Assembly: GCA_011064865.1 (NCBI GenBank) | Contig: JAAKFX010000023.1 | Location: 1 to 18,077, forward strand | Length of the DNA stretch: 18,077 nucleotides | Direction: 5' to 3' | Source: Candidatus Anoxychlamydiales bacterium | Lineage (GTDB): Bacteria; Chlamydiota; Chlamydiia; Chlamydiales; SM23-39 | Shown here: piece by piece, positions 1-6,468 of the stretch | Layout: each line of letters opens with the position of its first letter | Numbering within the stretch: position 1 is the stretch's first letter | Made by a program: the position numbers and the translations under genes | Notes under the pieces: generated by a model | What the model saw: the letters and a program-made list of their open reading frames with translations, nothing else | The model's database searches: none | What the model was told of the DNA's origin: nothing

Positions 1-1122
1 GTGAATGCGGCCGCAATCAGCGCATTCCTGAGAGGTGTAGTTGGCTGATATTTTAAACCAAACCTTATCTGCTCTAATAGCTTTGTATTTAGTATAAGTC
101 TCTAGTCTATGCCAGCTTTTATCTAAAACAGATTTATTAAGAGAAGCTTTTTGCTTTCTATTATTCTTAACATACCTGTTTGTTTTTTCATCTTTTTTTG
201 GCTGAGGTTTTTTAGTCATATTTTTTGTGGCTAAAGCCTCAAAAATAATGATATTGTTGCTTTTATTATTAACAATAGCTCTACTGGTTTTATGACAAAA
301 ATCATTTCTTATATTTTTGATTTTTTCGTGAGCTTTAGAGATGCTATGTTTTGTTTTTTTTCTTCTTTTTGATCCCTTTTTCTGTTTAGCTATTTTTTTT
401 TGATAACGTTTAATATACTTTTCTTTTTCTCTCTTTTTTTTCTTTTGTTCAAATGTAAAATCATAAACATTGTCTCCTGCTTGAACAGGTCTTGTAATTC
501 CTCGATCTATACCAACAGTATTTTTTTCTAATTGTTTTTCAGGAAGGGTTTGAAGGTATTTAAAATGTTCTATTTGTGAAATAGAATCTTCTTTATTGTC
601 TTCATAACAAAAAGAGACAAAATATCTATTATTTTTTCTCTTTAAATATATCGAGTTTGGTTCTTTAAAATTTTTGTGTATTTTTATATTTAGATAACCG
701 ATGTTATTTGTTTTTGTTCCTATAAATAAACGCACCACTCCATATGGGCATTTTTTGAATTTAAATAACTCTTTAGTTAAATGAATACCATCTTCATTTG
801 TTTTTCTTTTCTTTTTTGGTTTATTACAATGTCCTTTTAAAAACTGACTGTATGTATGATACCAATTAGATACAGAATTTCTAAGTATTTGAGAAGGACA
901 ATCAAATAACCAAGGAGTCAGAGTTTTATCTTTATACTGTGAAAAAGTTTGATCAGGTTTAGGATAAGTACCTATTGGCAAATACTTTTTTGCATATTTC
1001 GATAAATAATTATTTTCTTCACATTTTGCATTCCTGATAAATCTAGAGCATCCAAACCATTGATTAATTGTTATTTTTTGTTTATTTGTCGGACTAGCTG
1101 CTAGACTAATGCCATTAATCAT
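1..1122 (-). CDS. tnpB: TnpB, IS605-family RNA-guided nuclease/accessory transposase (C-terminus beyond window)
   Basis: The reading frame is open from ATG at 1122-1120 to the window edge (374 codons). TnpB proteins are RuvC-like nucleases guided by an RNA made from the element end, and they help retain IS200/IS605 copies. Visible landmarks are the N-terminal helical region, RuvC-I in VGIDRG (Asp206), a lysine/arginine-rich segment at about 227-258, RuvC-II in IIIFEAL (Glu295), and the hallmark ANYTSQECADCGRIH, which gives the first zinc-finger pair Cys367 and Cys370. The second CxxC pair and the RuvC-III Asp lie beyond position 1. No stop or frameshift appears in the visible part, so it may be intact. 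Upstream SD is weak (AAAAAGAG). It is divergent from the tnpA remnant. Identification is firm; activity cannot be judged. Confidence 0.93.
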   Translation of the reverse strand, partial: MINGISLAASPTNKQKITINQWFGCSRFIRNAKCEENNYLSKYAKKYLPIGTYPKPDQTFSQYKDKTLTPWLFDCPSQILRNSVSNWYHTYSQFLKGHCNKPKKKRKTNEDGIHLTKELFKFKKCPYGVVRLFIGTKTNNIGYLNIKIHKNFKEPNSIYLKRKNNRYFVSFCYEDNKEDSISQIEHFKYLQTLPEKQLEKNTVGIDRGITRPVQAGDNVYDFTFEQKKKKREKEKYIKRYQKKIAKQKKGSKRRKKTKHSISKAHEKIKNIRNDFCHKTSRAIVNNKSNNIIIFEALATKNMTKKPQPKKDEKTNRYVKNNRKQKASLNKSVLDKSWHRLETYTKYKAIRADKVWFKISANYTSQECADCGRIH

Positions 1123-1134
1123 AAAAGTTTGCTC

Positions 1135-1172
1135 TTTTTAAAAAAAAATATTATATTATTTTTTTTAAAAAA
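1135..1172. repeat. AT-only inverted repeat between divergent tnpB and tnpA
   Basis: Arms AAAAAAAATA (1141-1150) and TATTTTTTTT (1157-1166) pair perfectly around a 6-base loop. After one mismatch (A1140/A1167), TTTTT at 1135-1139 pairs with AAAAA at 1168-1172. It sits in the short divergent spacer upstream of both transposase genes. It could be a promoter or regulatory element or simply low-complexity sequence; no function is shown. Confidence 0.45.
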
Positions 1173-1183
1173 TAGTCAACATT

Positions 1184-1282
1184 ATGTCTACTGATTTTGT
1201 TTGGAAAACTGGTAGAAGTTGTATCTTTAAAAATTTTGTTCATGTTGTCTTTATTGCTAAATATCGACAAAATGTTTTATAG
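1184..1282 (+). pseudogene. tnpA: tnpA remnant (Y1 HUH transposase, IS200/IS605), N-terminal 32 codons only
   Basis: The ATG at 1184 reads 32 codons to TAG at 1280-1282. The peptide contains WKTGRSCIFKNFVHVVFIAK followed by YRQNVL, which matches the conserved N-terminus of IS200/IS605 TnpA (the usual form ends HLVFVTKYRRKV). Family members are about 130-150 residues. The HUH metal-binding motif and catalytic tyrosine lie downstream of this point and are absent, so the gene is inactive. Sequence after 1282 runs straight into the element-end hairpin, implying an internal deletion that removed most of tnpA but kept the end. Confidence 0.8.
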
Positions 1283-1310
1283 GAAGAAAAAGAGATACAG
1301 AAAAAAAATG

Positions 1311-1351
1311 GCTCGCTTAGCCCTCCCCTAAAGGAAAGGGAATGCGCGAGC
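1311..1351. repeat. Bulged hairpin at probable IS605 left end
   Basis: Outer arms GCTCGC (1311-1316) and GCGAGC (1346-1351) are perfect. Inner CCCT (1321-1324) and AGGG (1337-1340) also pair, with CC/GG closing a TAAA loop and unpaired bases between them. The imperfect, bulged form and position beside tnpA fit the subterminal hairpins recognised by IS200/IS605 TnpA. A TTTTATT tract follows, so use as a transcription terminator is also possible. Confidence 0.5.
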
Positions 1352-1379
1352 TTTTATTCAAAAACTTAAAAGGCAAGAT

Positions 1380-1829
1380 ATGAAAAACTATCTAAAAACA
1401 ATATTTATTTTTTTTATAAGTTTTACAATTGTATATGGAAGCTTTCTAGCAGCAGATAAATATCCAAAAAAAATCCCTACTCGGGATAATAGAAGAATTT
1501 TTCAAACAGCATATATTGCACCAAAATCTAAAATTGTGAGAGTAGAAATCGAGATCTATGATGATTTAGACAAAGATTTTTATGATGTTGAAGAAGTTAC
1601 TTTCAATGATAAAAATATCCCACTTCAAAAAGCAAATGCTAGTGGTTTACGTGCTAGAGTATATTTTCAAGTAAAACCTGGAAAATATGATGTTAACTGG
1701 ACAGTATCTAAACATAAATTCAAATGGCCAAGATCCACTGAATATAAAAAAGAGATAAATTTAACAGATCCTGATAAATTTGCTCATATATTGATACAAG
1801 GTGAAAAAGCAACTGTTAGCACATCTTAA
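1380..1829 (+). CDS. Small N-terminally anchored protein, paralogue of the gene at 15807
   Basis: This protein has 149 residues. Residues 6-24 form a hydrophobic signal-anchor or uncleaved signal peptide after two lysines; the rest is polar and should lie outside the inner membrane. From about residue 51 to the end it aligns with the protein at 15807-16265: KIVRVEIEIYDDLDK against DLVRVENDVYNTHDK, VEEVTFNDKNIPLQ against VTEVSFAGRNMQLH, and VKPGKYDVNW against LRPGYYNIRW. The alternating hydrophobic pattern suggests a small beta-rich domain. Start: AAAGG at 1368-1373 lies 6-7 bases before ATG. It begins about 20 bases beyond the IS605 element end and may have lost its original promoter. I do not recognise a named family; function is unknown. 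Confidence 0.8.
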   Translation: MKNYLKTIFIFFISFTIVYGSFLAADKYPKKIPTRDNRRIFQTAYIAPKSKIVRVEIEIYDDLDKDFYDVEEVTFNDKNIPLQKANASGLRARVYFQVKPGKYDVNWTVSKHKFKWPRSTEYKKEINLTDPDKFAHILIQGEKATVSTS

Positions 1830-1909
1830 GATAGCCAAGAAGAGATTTTATCATTTACTTTTTTTGAATATAACAGCGATGCATGAGCGATCCCATCAGA
1901 CACATTGTC
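1826..1909 (-). pseudogene. Out-of-frame C-terminal segment of the alpha/beta hydrolase
   Basis: Reading from 1909 in the frame one base away gives DNVSDGIAHASLLYSKKVND, then KISSWLS and TAA at 1826-1828. The GIAHASLLYS core matches the catalytic-His region of this lipase family (GxxHxSLL), which the main frame lacks. Skipping one base (A1910 region) joins the two parts into a full-length protein. The restored stop would share TTAA with the convergent neighbour's stop. Confidence 0.7.
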
Positions 1910-2528
1910 TATCTAAATTGTTACCTATAAGAGCTGATGAATAAGGTCTAATGAGCTGATCTGTTTTTGTTGCGATATGATAAAAATTAATATCTTGTTC
2001 ATCTAATATCTTTTTTTGTAGATCTTTAACAAAAATAGAGTCTTTTTTCATTTGATTTGCACCTTTTCCAAACCCAATCTTAGCAAGTTTAGTCCCCATT
2101 AAAGGAGAAGCAATAGTAATGATGTCTGTAACAAAATTTTTCTCAGCTAAATGCAAAGCAAAATAAGAAGCTACTAAACCTCCCATAGAGTGCCCTATTA
2201 AAATAATATTCTCTTGATTTGTTTCATCTTTAATACTTTGAACTTTTTTTTGAACTATTAAAGCATGCTCTTCAATGGAGTCAAAAGGCTCTTTTAAATC
2301 TATTGTGAAAATTGGGCCAAAACCTTTTTTACTCAGCTCATTTCCATGATATACCCAGACATTTGATTTATGTAAATAGCCATGAATTAATAAAATGGGT
2401 CTATTTTTTTTATAAGATGACAAACTCCATGTTAAATTTTTCTTTTTCAAAAAAAGAAAAAATAACGAGCCAAAAACCACAAAACTCTCGATAGATAGAG
2501 CTTTTGCCCACAAAAAACTTTTTTTCAT
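1896..2528 (-). CDS. Alpha/beta hydrolase (lipase/esterase-like), frame-disrupted at the C-terminus
   Basis: An N-terminal hydrophobic segment (about 12-28) is followed by an alpha/beta hydrolase core: oxyanion strand PILLIHGYLHKSNVW, nucleophile elbow IGHSMGG with the catalytic Ser, and ATKTDQLIRPYSSAL carrying the probable catalytic Asp. The family resembles small lipases acting on acyl esters; the substrate is unknown. This frame ends early at TGA 1896-1898, after NNLDRQCV. The missing catalytic-His segment reads on in another frame (see 1826-1909). An upstream in-frame ATG at 2543 exists, but GAGG at 2538-2541 sits 9 bases before the ATG at 2528, which I take as the start. It is convergent with the small protein gene on its left. 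As written the enzyme lacks its His and is probably inactive unless the frameshift is a sequence error. Confidence 0.8.
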   Translation of the reverse strand: MKKSFLWAKALSIESFVVFGSLFFLFLKKKNLTWSLSSYKKNRPILLIHGYLHKSNVWVYHGNELSKKGFGPIFTIDLKEPFDSIEEHALIVQKKVQSIKDETNQENIILIGHSMGGLVASYFALHLAEKNFVTDIITIASPLMGTKLAKIGFGKGANQMKKDSIFVKDLQKKILDEQDINFYHIATKTDQLIRPYSSALIGNNLDRQCV

Positions 2529-2537
2529 ATTTTTTTT

Positions 2538-2541
2538 CCTC
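2538..2541 (-). promoter_or_regulatory. Ribosome binding site GAGG deciding the hydrolase start
   Basis: On the minus strand GAGG precedes the ATG at 2528 by 9 bases. The more upstream in-frame ATG at 2543 overlaps this site's 5' side and has no SD of its own. Confidence 0.55.
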
Positions 2542-2667
2542 ATTCATTATCTTTTAAAAAACTAGAAAAAAAATCAACACATCTATAAAAAAGGTATCTT
2601 AAAAATATTATGATTATTAATATTTTCTTGAACATAATTTCGGATCGATAAAAGGAAATATAAAAAT

Positions 2668-3360
2668 ATGCCTATCACACTAGCTGAGTCACAATTAACA
2701 ATTTTTCCTTGGGTTGATAGAAATGATTATTTAACGAAATCGCCTAATAGTCGATTTACAGATGGCGATCCTGCTTGTACAATTACATTTAATGTATTTC
2801 GAAATGACCAGATGGTTGTTTTACACATACCGTGTAACACTTTATTTTCATTGGAAGCTTTTCGAAAATCTTTCGATAGCAGGAAAGTTTGTCCCACTTG
2901 CAATAGAACCATAAATGAAAGTGATTTGGTCATGCTATCAGAAAAAATAAATAGGCTTATTGAAACCTTAAAAGGCAATCTCTTATCTAAAAGAAAAGAA
3001 GAAGAAAAATTTAAAAAATCACTCGTAAGATTAAATAAAACAGAAGACACAGAAACTCCTATTTCTTTGTCAAAAAAGCCTCTCAGACATGAACAAAGAC
3101 TAAAAGAGCTTGCTGAGACATCAGCTTCATCTAATAGTTCGGTTATTTTTGCTGCAGCCTTAGAAGCTTTATCAAAAGAAATTATCGAATTAGACGAGAA
3201 AATACAAGCATTAGAAATCCTTGAAAAAAGAGTTATTCGTGAAAATTTTTACAAGCCATATATACCTAAAATTAAAATACTAGCTCTTTTAATAATATCT
3301 GTATTTCTAGCTAAGTATTTTTTTAGAACTACTGTAAATTTATGCAATGATTTGCAGTAA
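2668..3360 (+). CDS. RING/U-box-like protein with coiled coils and C-terminal membrane anchor
   Basis: This protein has 230 residues. Residues about 34-85 resemble a RING/U-box or SP-RING fold: DPAC (Cys37), then HIPC (His53, Cys56) followed by NTLFSLEAFRKSF, then VCPTC (Cys75, Cys78). That order (DP.C, H..C, F..EA, CP.C) is typical of E2-binding RING-type domains, although the full eight-ligand zinc set is not present. Lysine/glutamate-rich helices at about 88-126 and 164-192 look like coiled coils. Residues 201-219 (KIKILALLIISVFLAKYFF) are a transmembrane anchor, and there is no signal peptide. Start: AAAGGAAA lies about 9 bases before ATG. RING/U-box proteins in bacteria are usually ubiquitin-ligase effectors used in eukaryotic hosts. 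That role is inferred here; a structural mimic or an unrelated zinc domain remains possible. Confidence 0.65.
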   Translation: MPITLAESQLTIFPWVDRNDYLTKSPNSRFTDGDPACTITFNVFRNDQMVVLHIPCNTLFSLEAFRKSFDSRKVCPTCNRTINESDLVMLSEKINRLIETLKGNLLSKRKEEEKFKKSLVRLNKTEDTETPISLSKKPLRHEQRLKELAETSASSNSSVIFAAALEALSKEIIELDEKIQALEILEKRVIRENFYKPYIPKIKILALLIISVFLAKYFFRTTVNLCNDLQ

Positions 3361-3463
3361 TTATTTTCAATTCAAATATTTCAATATTTTGCATATAAGT
3401 CTTAAATCTATTTGACTAAGATGTTTGATTTAATTATTTTGAATTTTAGAAAAGAGGTAATTT

Positions 3464-4354
3464 ATGACATATTTTGGAGCAATAGAAACAGGAGGCACTA
3501 AATGCACATGCGCTATTGGTGATCATTTAGGAAATATTATAAAAGAAGAGACTTTTCCGACTATCACTCCAGAAAAAACAATGCCTCAAATCTTTAAATT
3601 TTTTATACATGAACATTCTAAAACCCCAATACAAGCGATGGGAATTGGATGTTTTGGACCTTTAGATCTACATATTGAATCACCGACATATGGCTCTATT
3701 ACAACAACTCCAAAACCCCACTGGTCTAATTTTAATATAGTTCAAGCTATGAAAACAGCTATTTCTGTGCCGATAGGTTTTGATACTGATGTGAATGCAG
3801 CAGCTCTCGGAGAGCAGAGATGGGGAGCAGCTCAAGCGATAGATAGTTTTATCTATATAACAGTTGGAACAGGCATTGGGGTTGGCGCTATGGTAGAAAA
3901 TCATCTTTTGCATGGACTTATTCATCCAGAGATGGGCCACACTTTTGTTCCAAGAAAAATTGGAGATGATTTCAAAAGTGTCTGTCCATATCATGATGAT
4001 TGTTTAGAGGGTTTAGCATCTGGTCCTGCAATAGCGAAAAGATGGAATATAAAAGTTGCTACAGATTTAAAAGATTCACATGAAGCTTGGGATTTAGAAG
4101 CATTTTATTTAGGAACTGCAATTGCTAATTGGACACTTACTCTATCTCCGAAAAAAGTGATTATTGGAGGAGGAATATTAAACAAAAAATGTTTGATAGA
4201 TAAAATAAGAGCTGAGTGCAAATCCAGGTTAAATGGCTACATTAAACATAAATTAATTATCGATAACATTGATGAATATATAGTGCTTCCAAAACAAATG
4301 GGAAAATCTGGAATCTTAGGAGCTATAGCTTTAGCACAAAAGGCAAAAGGATAA
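3464..4354 (+). CDS. ROK-family fructokinase
   Basis: This is a cytoplasmic 296-residue sugar kinase of usual ROK length. ROK fructokinases convert fructose to fructose-6-phosphate using ATP. Landmarks: N-terminal phosphate loop AIETGGTKCTCAIG, the sugar-binding FDTDVNAAALGE with the catalytic Asp of DVNAA, ATP-site VGTGIGVGA, and the zinc site formed by the His of EMGH with the cysteines and His of CPYHDDCLEGLASGP. EMGH followed by CPYH..CLEG is characteristic of the fructokinase/mannokinase branch. IIGGGILNK near the C-terminus completes the ATP fold. Start: AGAGGT about 7 bases upstream. It is one base from the downstream mannose-6-phosphate isomerase gene, indicating coupled translation and a shared hexose-phosphate role. 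Exact hexose specificity cannot be read from sequence. Confidence 0.92.
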   Translation: MTYFGAIETGGTKCTCAIGDHLGNIIKEETFPTITPEKTMPQIFKFFIHEHSKTPIQAMGIGCFGPLDLHIESPTYGSITTTPKPHWSNFNIVQAMKTAISVPIGFDTDVNAAALGEQRWGAAQAIDSFIYITVGTGIGVGAMVENHLLHGLIHPEMGHTFVPRKIGDDFKSVCPYHDDCLEGLASGPAIAKRWNIKVATDLKDSHEAWDLEAFYLGTAIANWTLTLSPKKVIIGGGILNKKCLIDKIRAECKSRLNGYIKHKLIIDNIDEYIVLPKQMGKSGILGAIALAQKAKG

Positions 4355-4355
4355 T

Positions 4356-4715
4356 ATGGACAAAAATATTGAAAACAAAATCTACAAAAGACCTTGGGGC
4401 ACATACCAAACATTAAAGATAAAACAAAACTGCCAAGTAAAATGGATAGAAGTAAATCCCAAAGCCACGCTATCACTTCAAAAGCACAAAAAAAGATCTG
4501 AGCATTGGGTAGTAGTAAAAGGCAACCCCACTGTTACGGTTAATAAACTTAAAAAAAAATGCAATGTAAATGATCACGTTTTTATTCCTAAAGAAGGGAT
4601 TCATAGGATTGAAAATGAAACAGATGAGATGGTAGTAGTTGTAGAGGTTCAAATAGGCTCATATCTAGGAGAAGATGATATTATTAGATTCGATGATATC
4701 TATGGCAGATCTTAA
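4356..4715 (+). CDS. Type II mannose-6-phosphate isomerase cupin domain, stand-alone
   Basis: The 119-residue protein is a single cupin equal to the C-terminal isomerase domain of bifunctional ManC/AlgA enzymes, without the guanylyltransferase half. The domain interconverts mannose-6-phosphate and fructose-6-phosphate with a bound metal. Landmarks: RPWGTYQTL, LSLQKHKKRSEHWVVVKG with metal-ligand histidines and Glu, VFIPKEGIHRIEN with the second His, and the signature VEVQIGSYLGEDDIIRFDD followed by YGR. It begins one base after the fructokinase stop, so the two are an operon linking fructose or fructose-6-phosphate to mannose-6-phosphate. Its stop shares TTAA (4712-4715) with the convergent YihY gene. 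The start has no separate SD, which fits coupling. Confidence 0.9.
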   Translation: MDKNIENKIYKRPWGTYQTLKIKQNCQVKWIEVNPKATLSLQKHKKRSEHWVVVKGNPTVTVNKLKKKCNVNDHVFIPKEGIHRIENETDEMVVVVEVQIGSYLGEDDIIRFDDIYGRS

Positions 4716-5629
4716 GCTTTGCTTTGAGACTCTAAATCTTTTATTTTAATTTTATCTACATTTTGAATAGCAAAACACATCTCTGCACCGTAGAGAAAAA
4801 TAAGCCAGCTAATTTGTAGCCAAATCAAAAACAGAGGAAGAGCTGCAAAGCTACCATATATTGCATTGAACTTTGTAATTCCTGTTTGAAAATTCACGTA
4901 GATGATTTGAACTATTTGATATATAGCAGAAGAGAGAATAGCGGAAAAAAAAGCATATTTTATCTTCACTTTCACTTTTGGCATAAAAACATATATGAAT
5001 GTAAAAAGAGATAAGATTAAAACATATGGCACTAAACTAAGTGGAAATCTAAAGATAAATTCAATTAAAATATCTTTTGCAATAAGCCTTGTGATATACA
5101 TTCGAAGGCTTATAAAGACTACTAAAAAAACAGGAATAACGAACATTAAAGCTAGATAGTTCGATAGCCTTCTTTTTATCTTTCGAGGTTTTTTCACTTG
5201 CCAGATTTCGTTAAGCGAGCTCTCTAAATTAGAAAATAGTTTTATCAAACTCCAAAAAAGAAATATTATACCAACAAGTGCGATAATCCCACCTTTGGCC
5301 TCAACTATCAAATTTTGAGCAAACTCAATTATTTTAGTAACAATCTCTTTTTGTTCTTTGAATCTATCTAAAAGCTCAGCTTCGATTACTTTCGGATCCC
5401 CTATTTTTTTAGCGATTGCAAAAATCAAAGCAAAAAAAGGAACTATAGCCATCAAAGAGAAATAAGTTAAAGAAGAAGCTCTGAGTGTTATTTGATGCTT
5501 AAAAAAATGATGAATAGAGATCCAAAACACTTTTAAACTTTTGTAATAAAAGCGTTTAAGCTTAGATAACTTCTTTATAGGTTTTGTCCAAAGCTTATGT
5601 AGTAGAAAATCTATAAATTTTATTAGCAT
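4712..5629 (-). CDS. YihY/BrkB-family inner-membrane protein
   Basis: This 305-residue protein has about six membrane segments and matches the YihY/BrkB family (once misnamed RNase BN). Landmarks: LRASSLTYFSLMAIVPFFAL after the cytoplasmic N-terminus, FSNLESSLNEIWQVKKPR, and the C-terminal AIYGSFAALPLFLIWLQISW followed by LIFLYGAEMCFA. The N-terminal 35 residues and C-terminal tail are lysine-rich and probably cytoplasmic. The family's transport or envelope function is not established. Start: AGGA about 10 bases before ATG. The stop overlaps the isomerase stop on the other strand through TTAA. It is divergent from the phosphoribosyltransferase to the right; the 155-base spacer is AT-rich, and I saw no convincing promoter pair in it. 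Confidence 0.9.
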   Translation of the reverse strand: MLIKFIDFLLHKLWTKPIKKLSKLKRFYYKSLKVFWISIHHFFKHQITLRASSLTYFSLMAIVPFFALIFAIAKKIGDPKVIEAELLDRFKEQKEIVTKIIEFAQNLIVEAKGGIIALVGIIFLFWSLIKLFSNLESSLNEIWQVKKPRKIKRRLSNYLALMFVIPVFLVVFISLRMYITRLIAKDILIEFIFRFPLSLVPYVLILSLFTFIYVFMPKVKVKIKYAFFSAILSSAIYQIVQIIYVNFQTGITKFNAIYGSFAALPLFLIWLQISWLIFLYGAEMCFAIQNVDKIKIKDLESQSKA

Positions 5630-5784
5630 TCTTTATTTTTCCTGTTATCCATTAAAATGTTAAAAAATCAAACTAATAGCAAGAAAAAAAATAAGATTCT
5701 TATAAAATCCACCTATTTATTGTTGATATTTTAATTTTTTTCACAAAAACTAAAAATAACTGATAAAATATACAATTATTGCCA

Positions 5785-5872
5785 ATGCTATTTAAAAACA
5801 GAGGATGCCGCTAAAAAGCTTTTTTTTTTACTTAAAGAGTATAAAAACTCTAAAGAAGCTCTCATTGTAGCG
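5785..5872 (+). pseudogene. Frame-disrupted N-terminal segment of the phosphoribosyltransferase
   Basis: ATG at 5785 reads MLFKNR and then stops at codon 10. The downstream frame reads EDAAKKLFFLLKEYKNSKEA into LIVALPRGG. Joined, the two give MLFKNREDAAKKL, the usual N-terminus of this family (F-K-D-R-x-x-A-x-x-L). The join needs two extra bases in the GAGG at 5801-5804, as if one GA of GAGAGG had been lost. No ATG or GTG exists in the main frame upstream of the LPRGG motif before a stop at 5732. A T10 run at 5820-5829 is a second possible indel site. There is no clear SD before the ATG. Confidence 0.6.
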
Positions 5873-6403
5873 TTGCCAAGAGGTGGCGTTGTTATTGCAG
5901 ATGTCTTAGCAAAAAAACTAACTCTTAAATTAGATGTAATAGTTCCTAGAAAAATTGCAGCACCTTTGATGGAGGAACTTGCGATTGGCGCTATTTGTGA
6001 AGATGTCAAATTTTTAAATGAAGAGATAATATCGACTCTACAAGTATCTAAAGATTATATACAAAAAGAGATTGAAAAAGAAAAAGCTATAGCTCAAAAA
6101 CGCTTGAGACTTTATAGAAAAAACAAACCTTTAATAAATATCAAAGATCAAATAGTTATTTTGGTAGATGATGGCATCGCAACTGGAGCTACTATGATGG
6201 CAGCTATTTTAGCTTTGAAAAAGAAAAATCCAAAAAAAATTATAGTAGCAGTCCCTGTTGGGCCATATCATATTATCGATGAGATCAAAAAAATGGCTGA
6301 TGTTATCTGTCCAAATATTTTAGATGAATTTTTCGCAATAGCACAATATTACGTTAGCTTTGATCAAGTGACAGATGATAAAGTTATAGAAATATTAAAA
6401 TAG
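5873..6403 (+). CDS. Phosphoribosyltransferase-family protein (start disrupted)
   Basis: This is a type I PRTase-fold protein of the free-standing 'LPRGG' family, which uses or binds PRPP; its substrate is not known. Landmarks: LPRGGVVIADVLAKKL at the first strand, LDVIVPRKIAAPLMEELAIG with the GA(I/V) turn, and the PRPP-binding loop ILVDDGIATGATM, with two acidic residues then GxATGAT. It ends with VAVPVGPYHIIDEI and the conserved CPNILDEFFAIAQYYVSFDQ. The listed start is TTG, the Leu of LPRGG, which leaves out about 29 conserved residues. The real N-terminus appears to begin at 5785 but is out of frame. Either the gene is decaying or the sequence carries a 2-base indel. It is followed 65 bases later by the repeat protein at 6469, possibly co-transcribed. 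Confidence 0.82.
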   Translation: MPRGGVVIADVLAKKLTLKLDVIVPRKIAAPLMEELAIGAICEDVKFLNEEIISTLQVSKDYIQKEIEKEKAIAQKRLRLYRKNKPLINIKDQIVILVDDGIATGATMMAAILALKKKNPKKIIVAVPVGPYHIIDEIKKMADVICPNILDEFFAIAQYYVSFDQVTDDKVIEILK

Positions 6404-6453
6404 ATTTGCAAAAAACATTTTATAGTCCTAAGTTGTATAGCAAAAATTTTAAC

Positions 6454-6460
6454 AAAAGGA
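6454..6460 (+). promoter_or_regulatory. Ribosome binding site AAAAGGA for the gene at 6469
   Basis: AAAAGGA lies 8 bases before ATG 6469. This supports that ATG over the in-frame TTG at 6406, which has no SD and would add 21 residues with no visible domain. Confidence 0.6.
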
Positions 6461-6468
6461 TTTTTGTT

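Larger units (their letters stand above)
1..1359. mobile_element. IS200/IS605-family element, end portion with truncated tnpA
   Basis: A minus-strand tnpB and a plus-strand tnpA remnant are arranged head to head, as in IS605-type elements. A bulged hairpin follows the tnpA remnant at 1311-1351, then a T-rich stretch and TTCAA at about 1356-1361. In this family the subterminal hairpin next to tnpA marks the left end, so I place the element boundary near 1359; the exact cleavage site is inferred. The other end, and any omega-RNA overlapping the tnpB 3' end, lie beyond the window. Because tnpA is cut down to its N-terminus, the copy cannot move by itself but could be mobilised by a TnpA supplied in trans. 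Confidence 0.7.

Noticed and set aside
1311..1351. Hairpin as a CRISPR-like or terminator structure
   Set aside because: It is single, not repeated, and bulged; its place beside the tnpA remnant fits an IS605 end better, although termination cannot be excluded.
2727..3050. 107-codon minus-strand open frame across the RING/U-box-like gene
   Set aside because: It lies wholly inside a well-supported gene on the other strand, has no SD, and its composition is that of an antisense shadow.
3680..3994. 104-codon minus-strand frame rich in Cys, Ser and His
   Set aside because: It is antisense to the conserved core of the fructokinase, and its unusual composition is explained by the opposite-strand codons.
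5630..5784. Divergent AT-rich spacer considered for promoters or a small gene
   Set aside because: Many TATAAT-like strings occur by base composition alone; no properly spaced -35 and -10 pair stands out and no ORF is present apart from the frame-disrupted N-terminus at its right edge.
6406..6468. TTG start extending the duplicated-unit protein by 21 residues
   Set aside because: It has no SD, whereas AAAAGGA lies 8 bases before ATG 6469, and the repeat units begin after that ATG.
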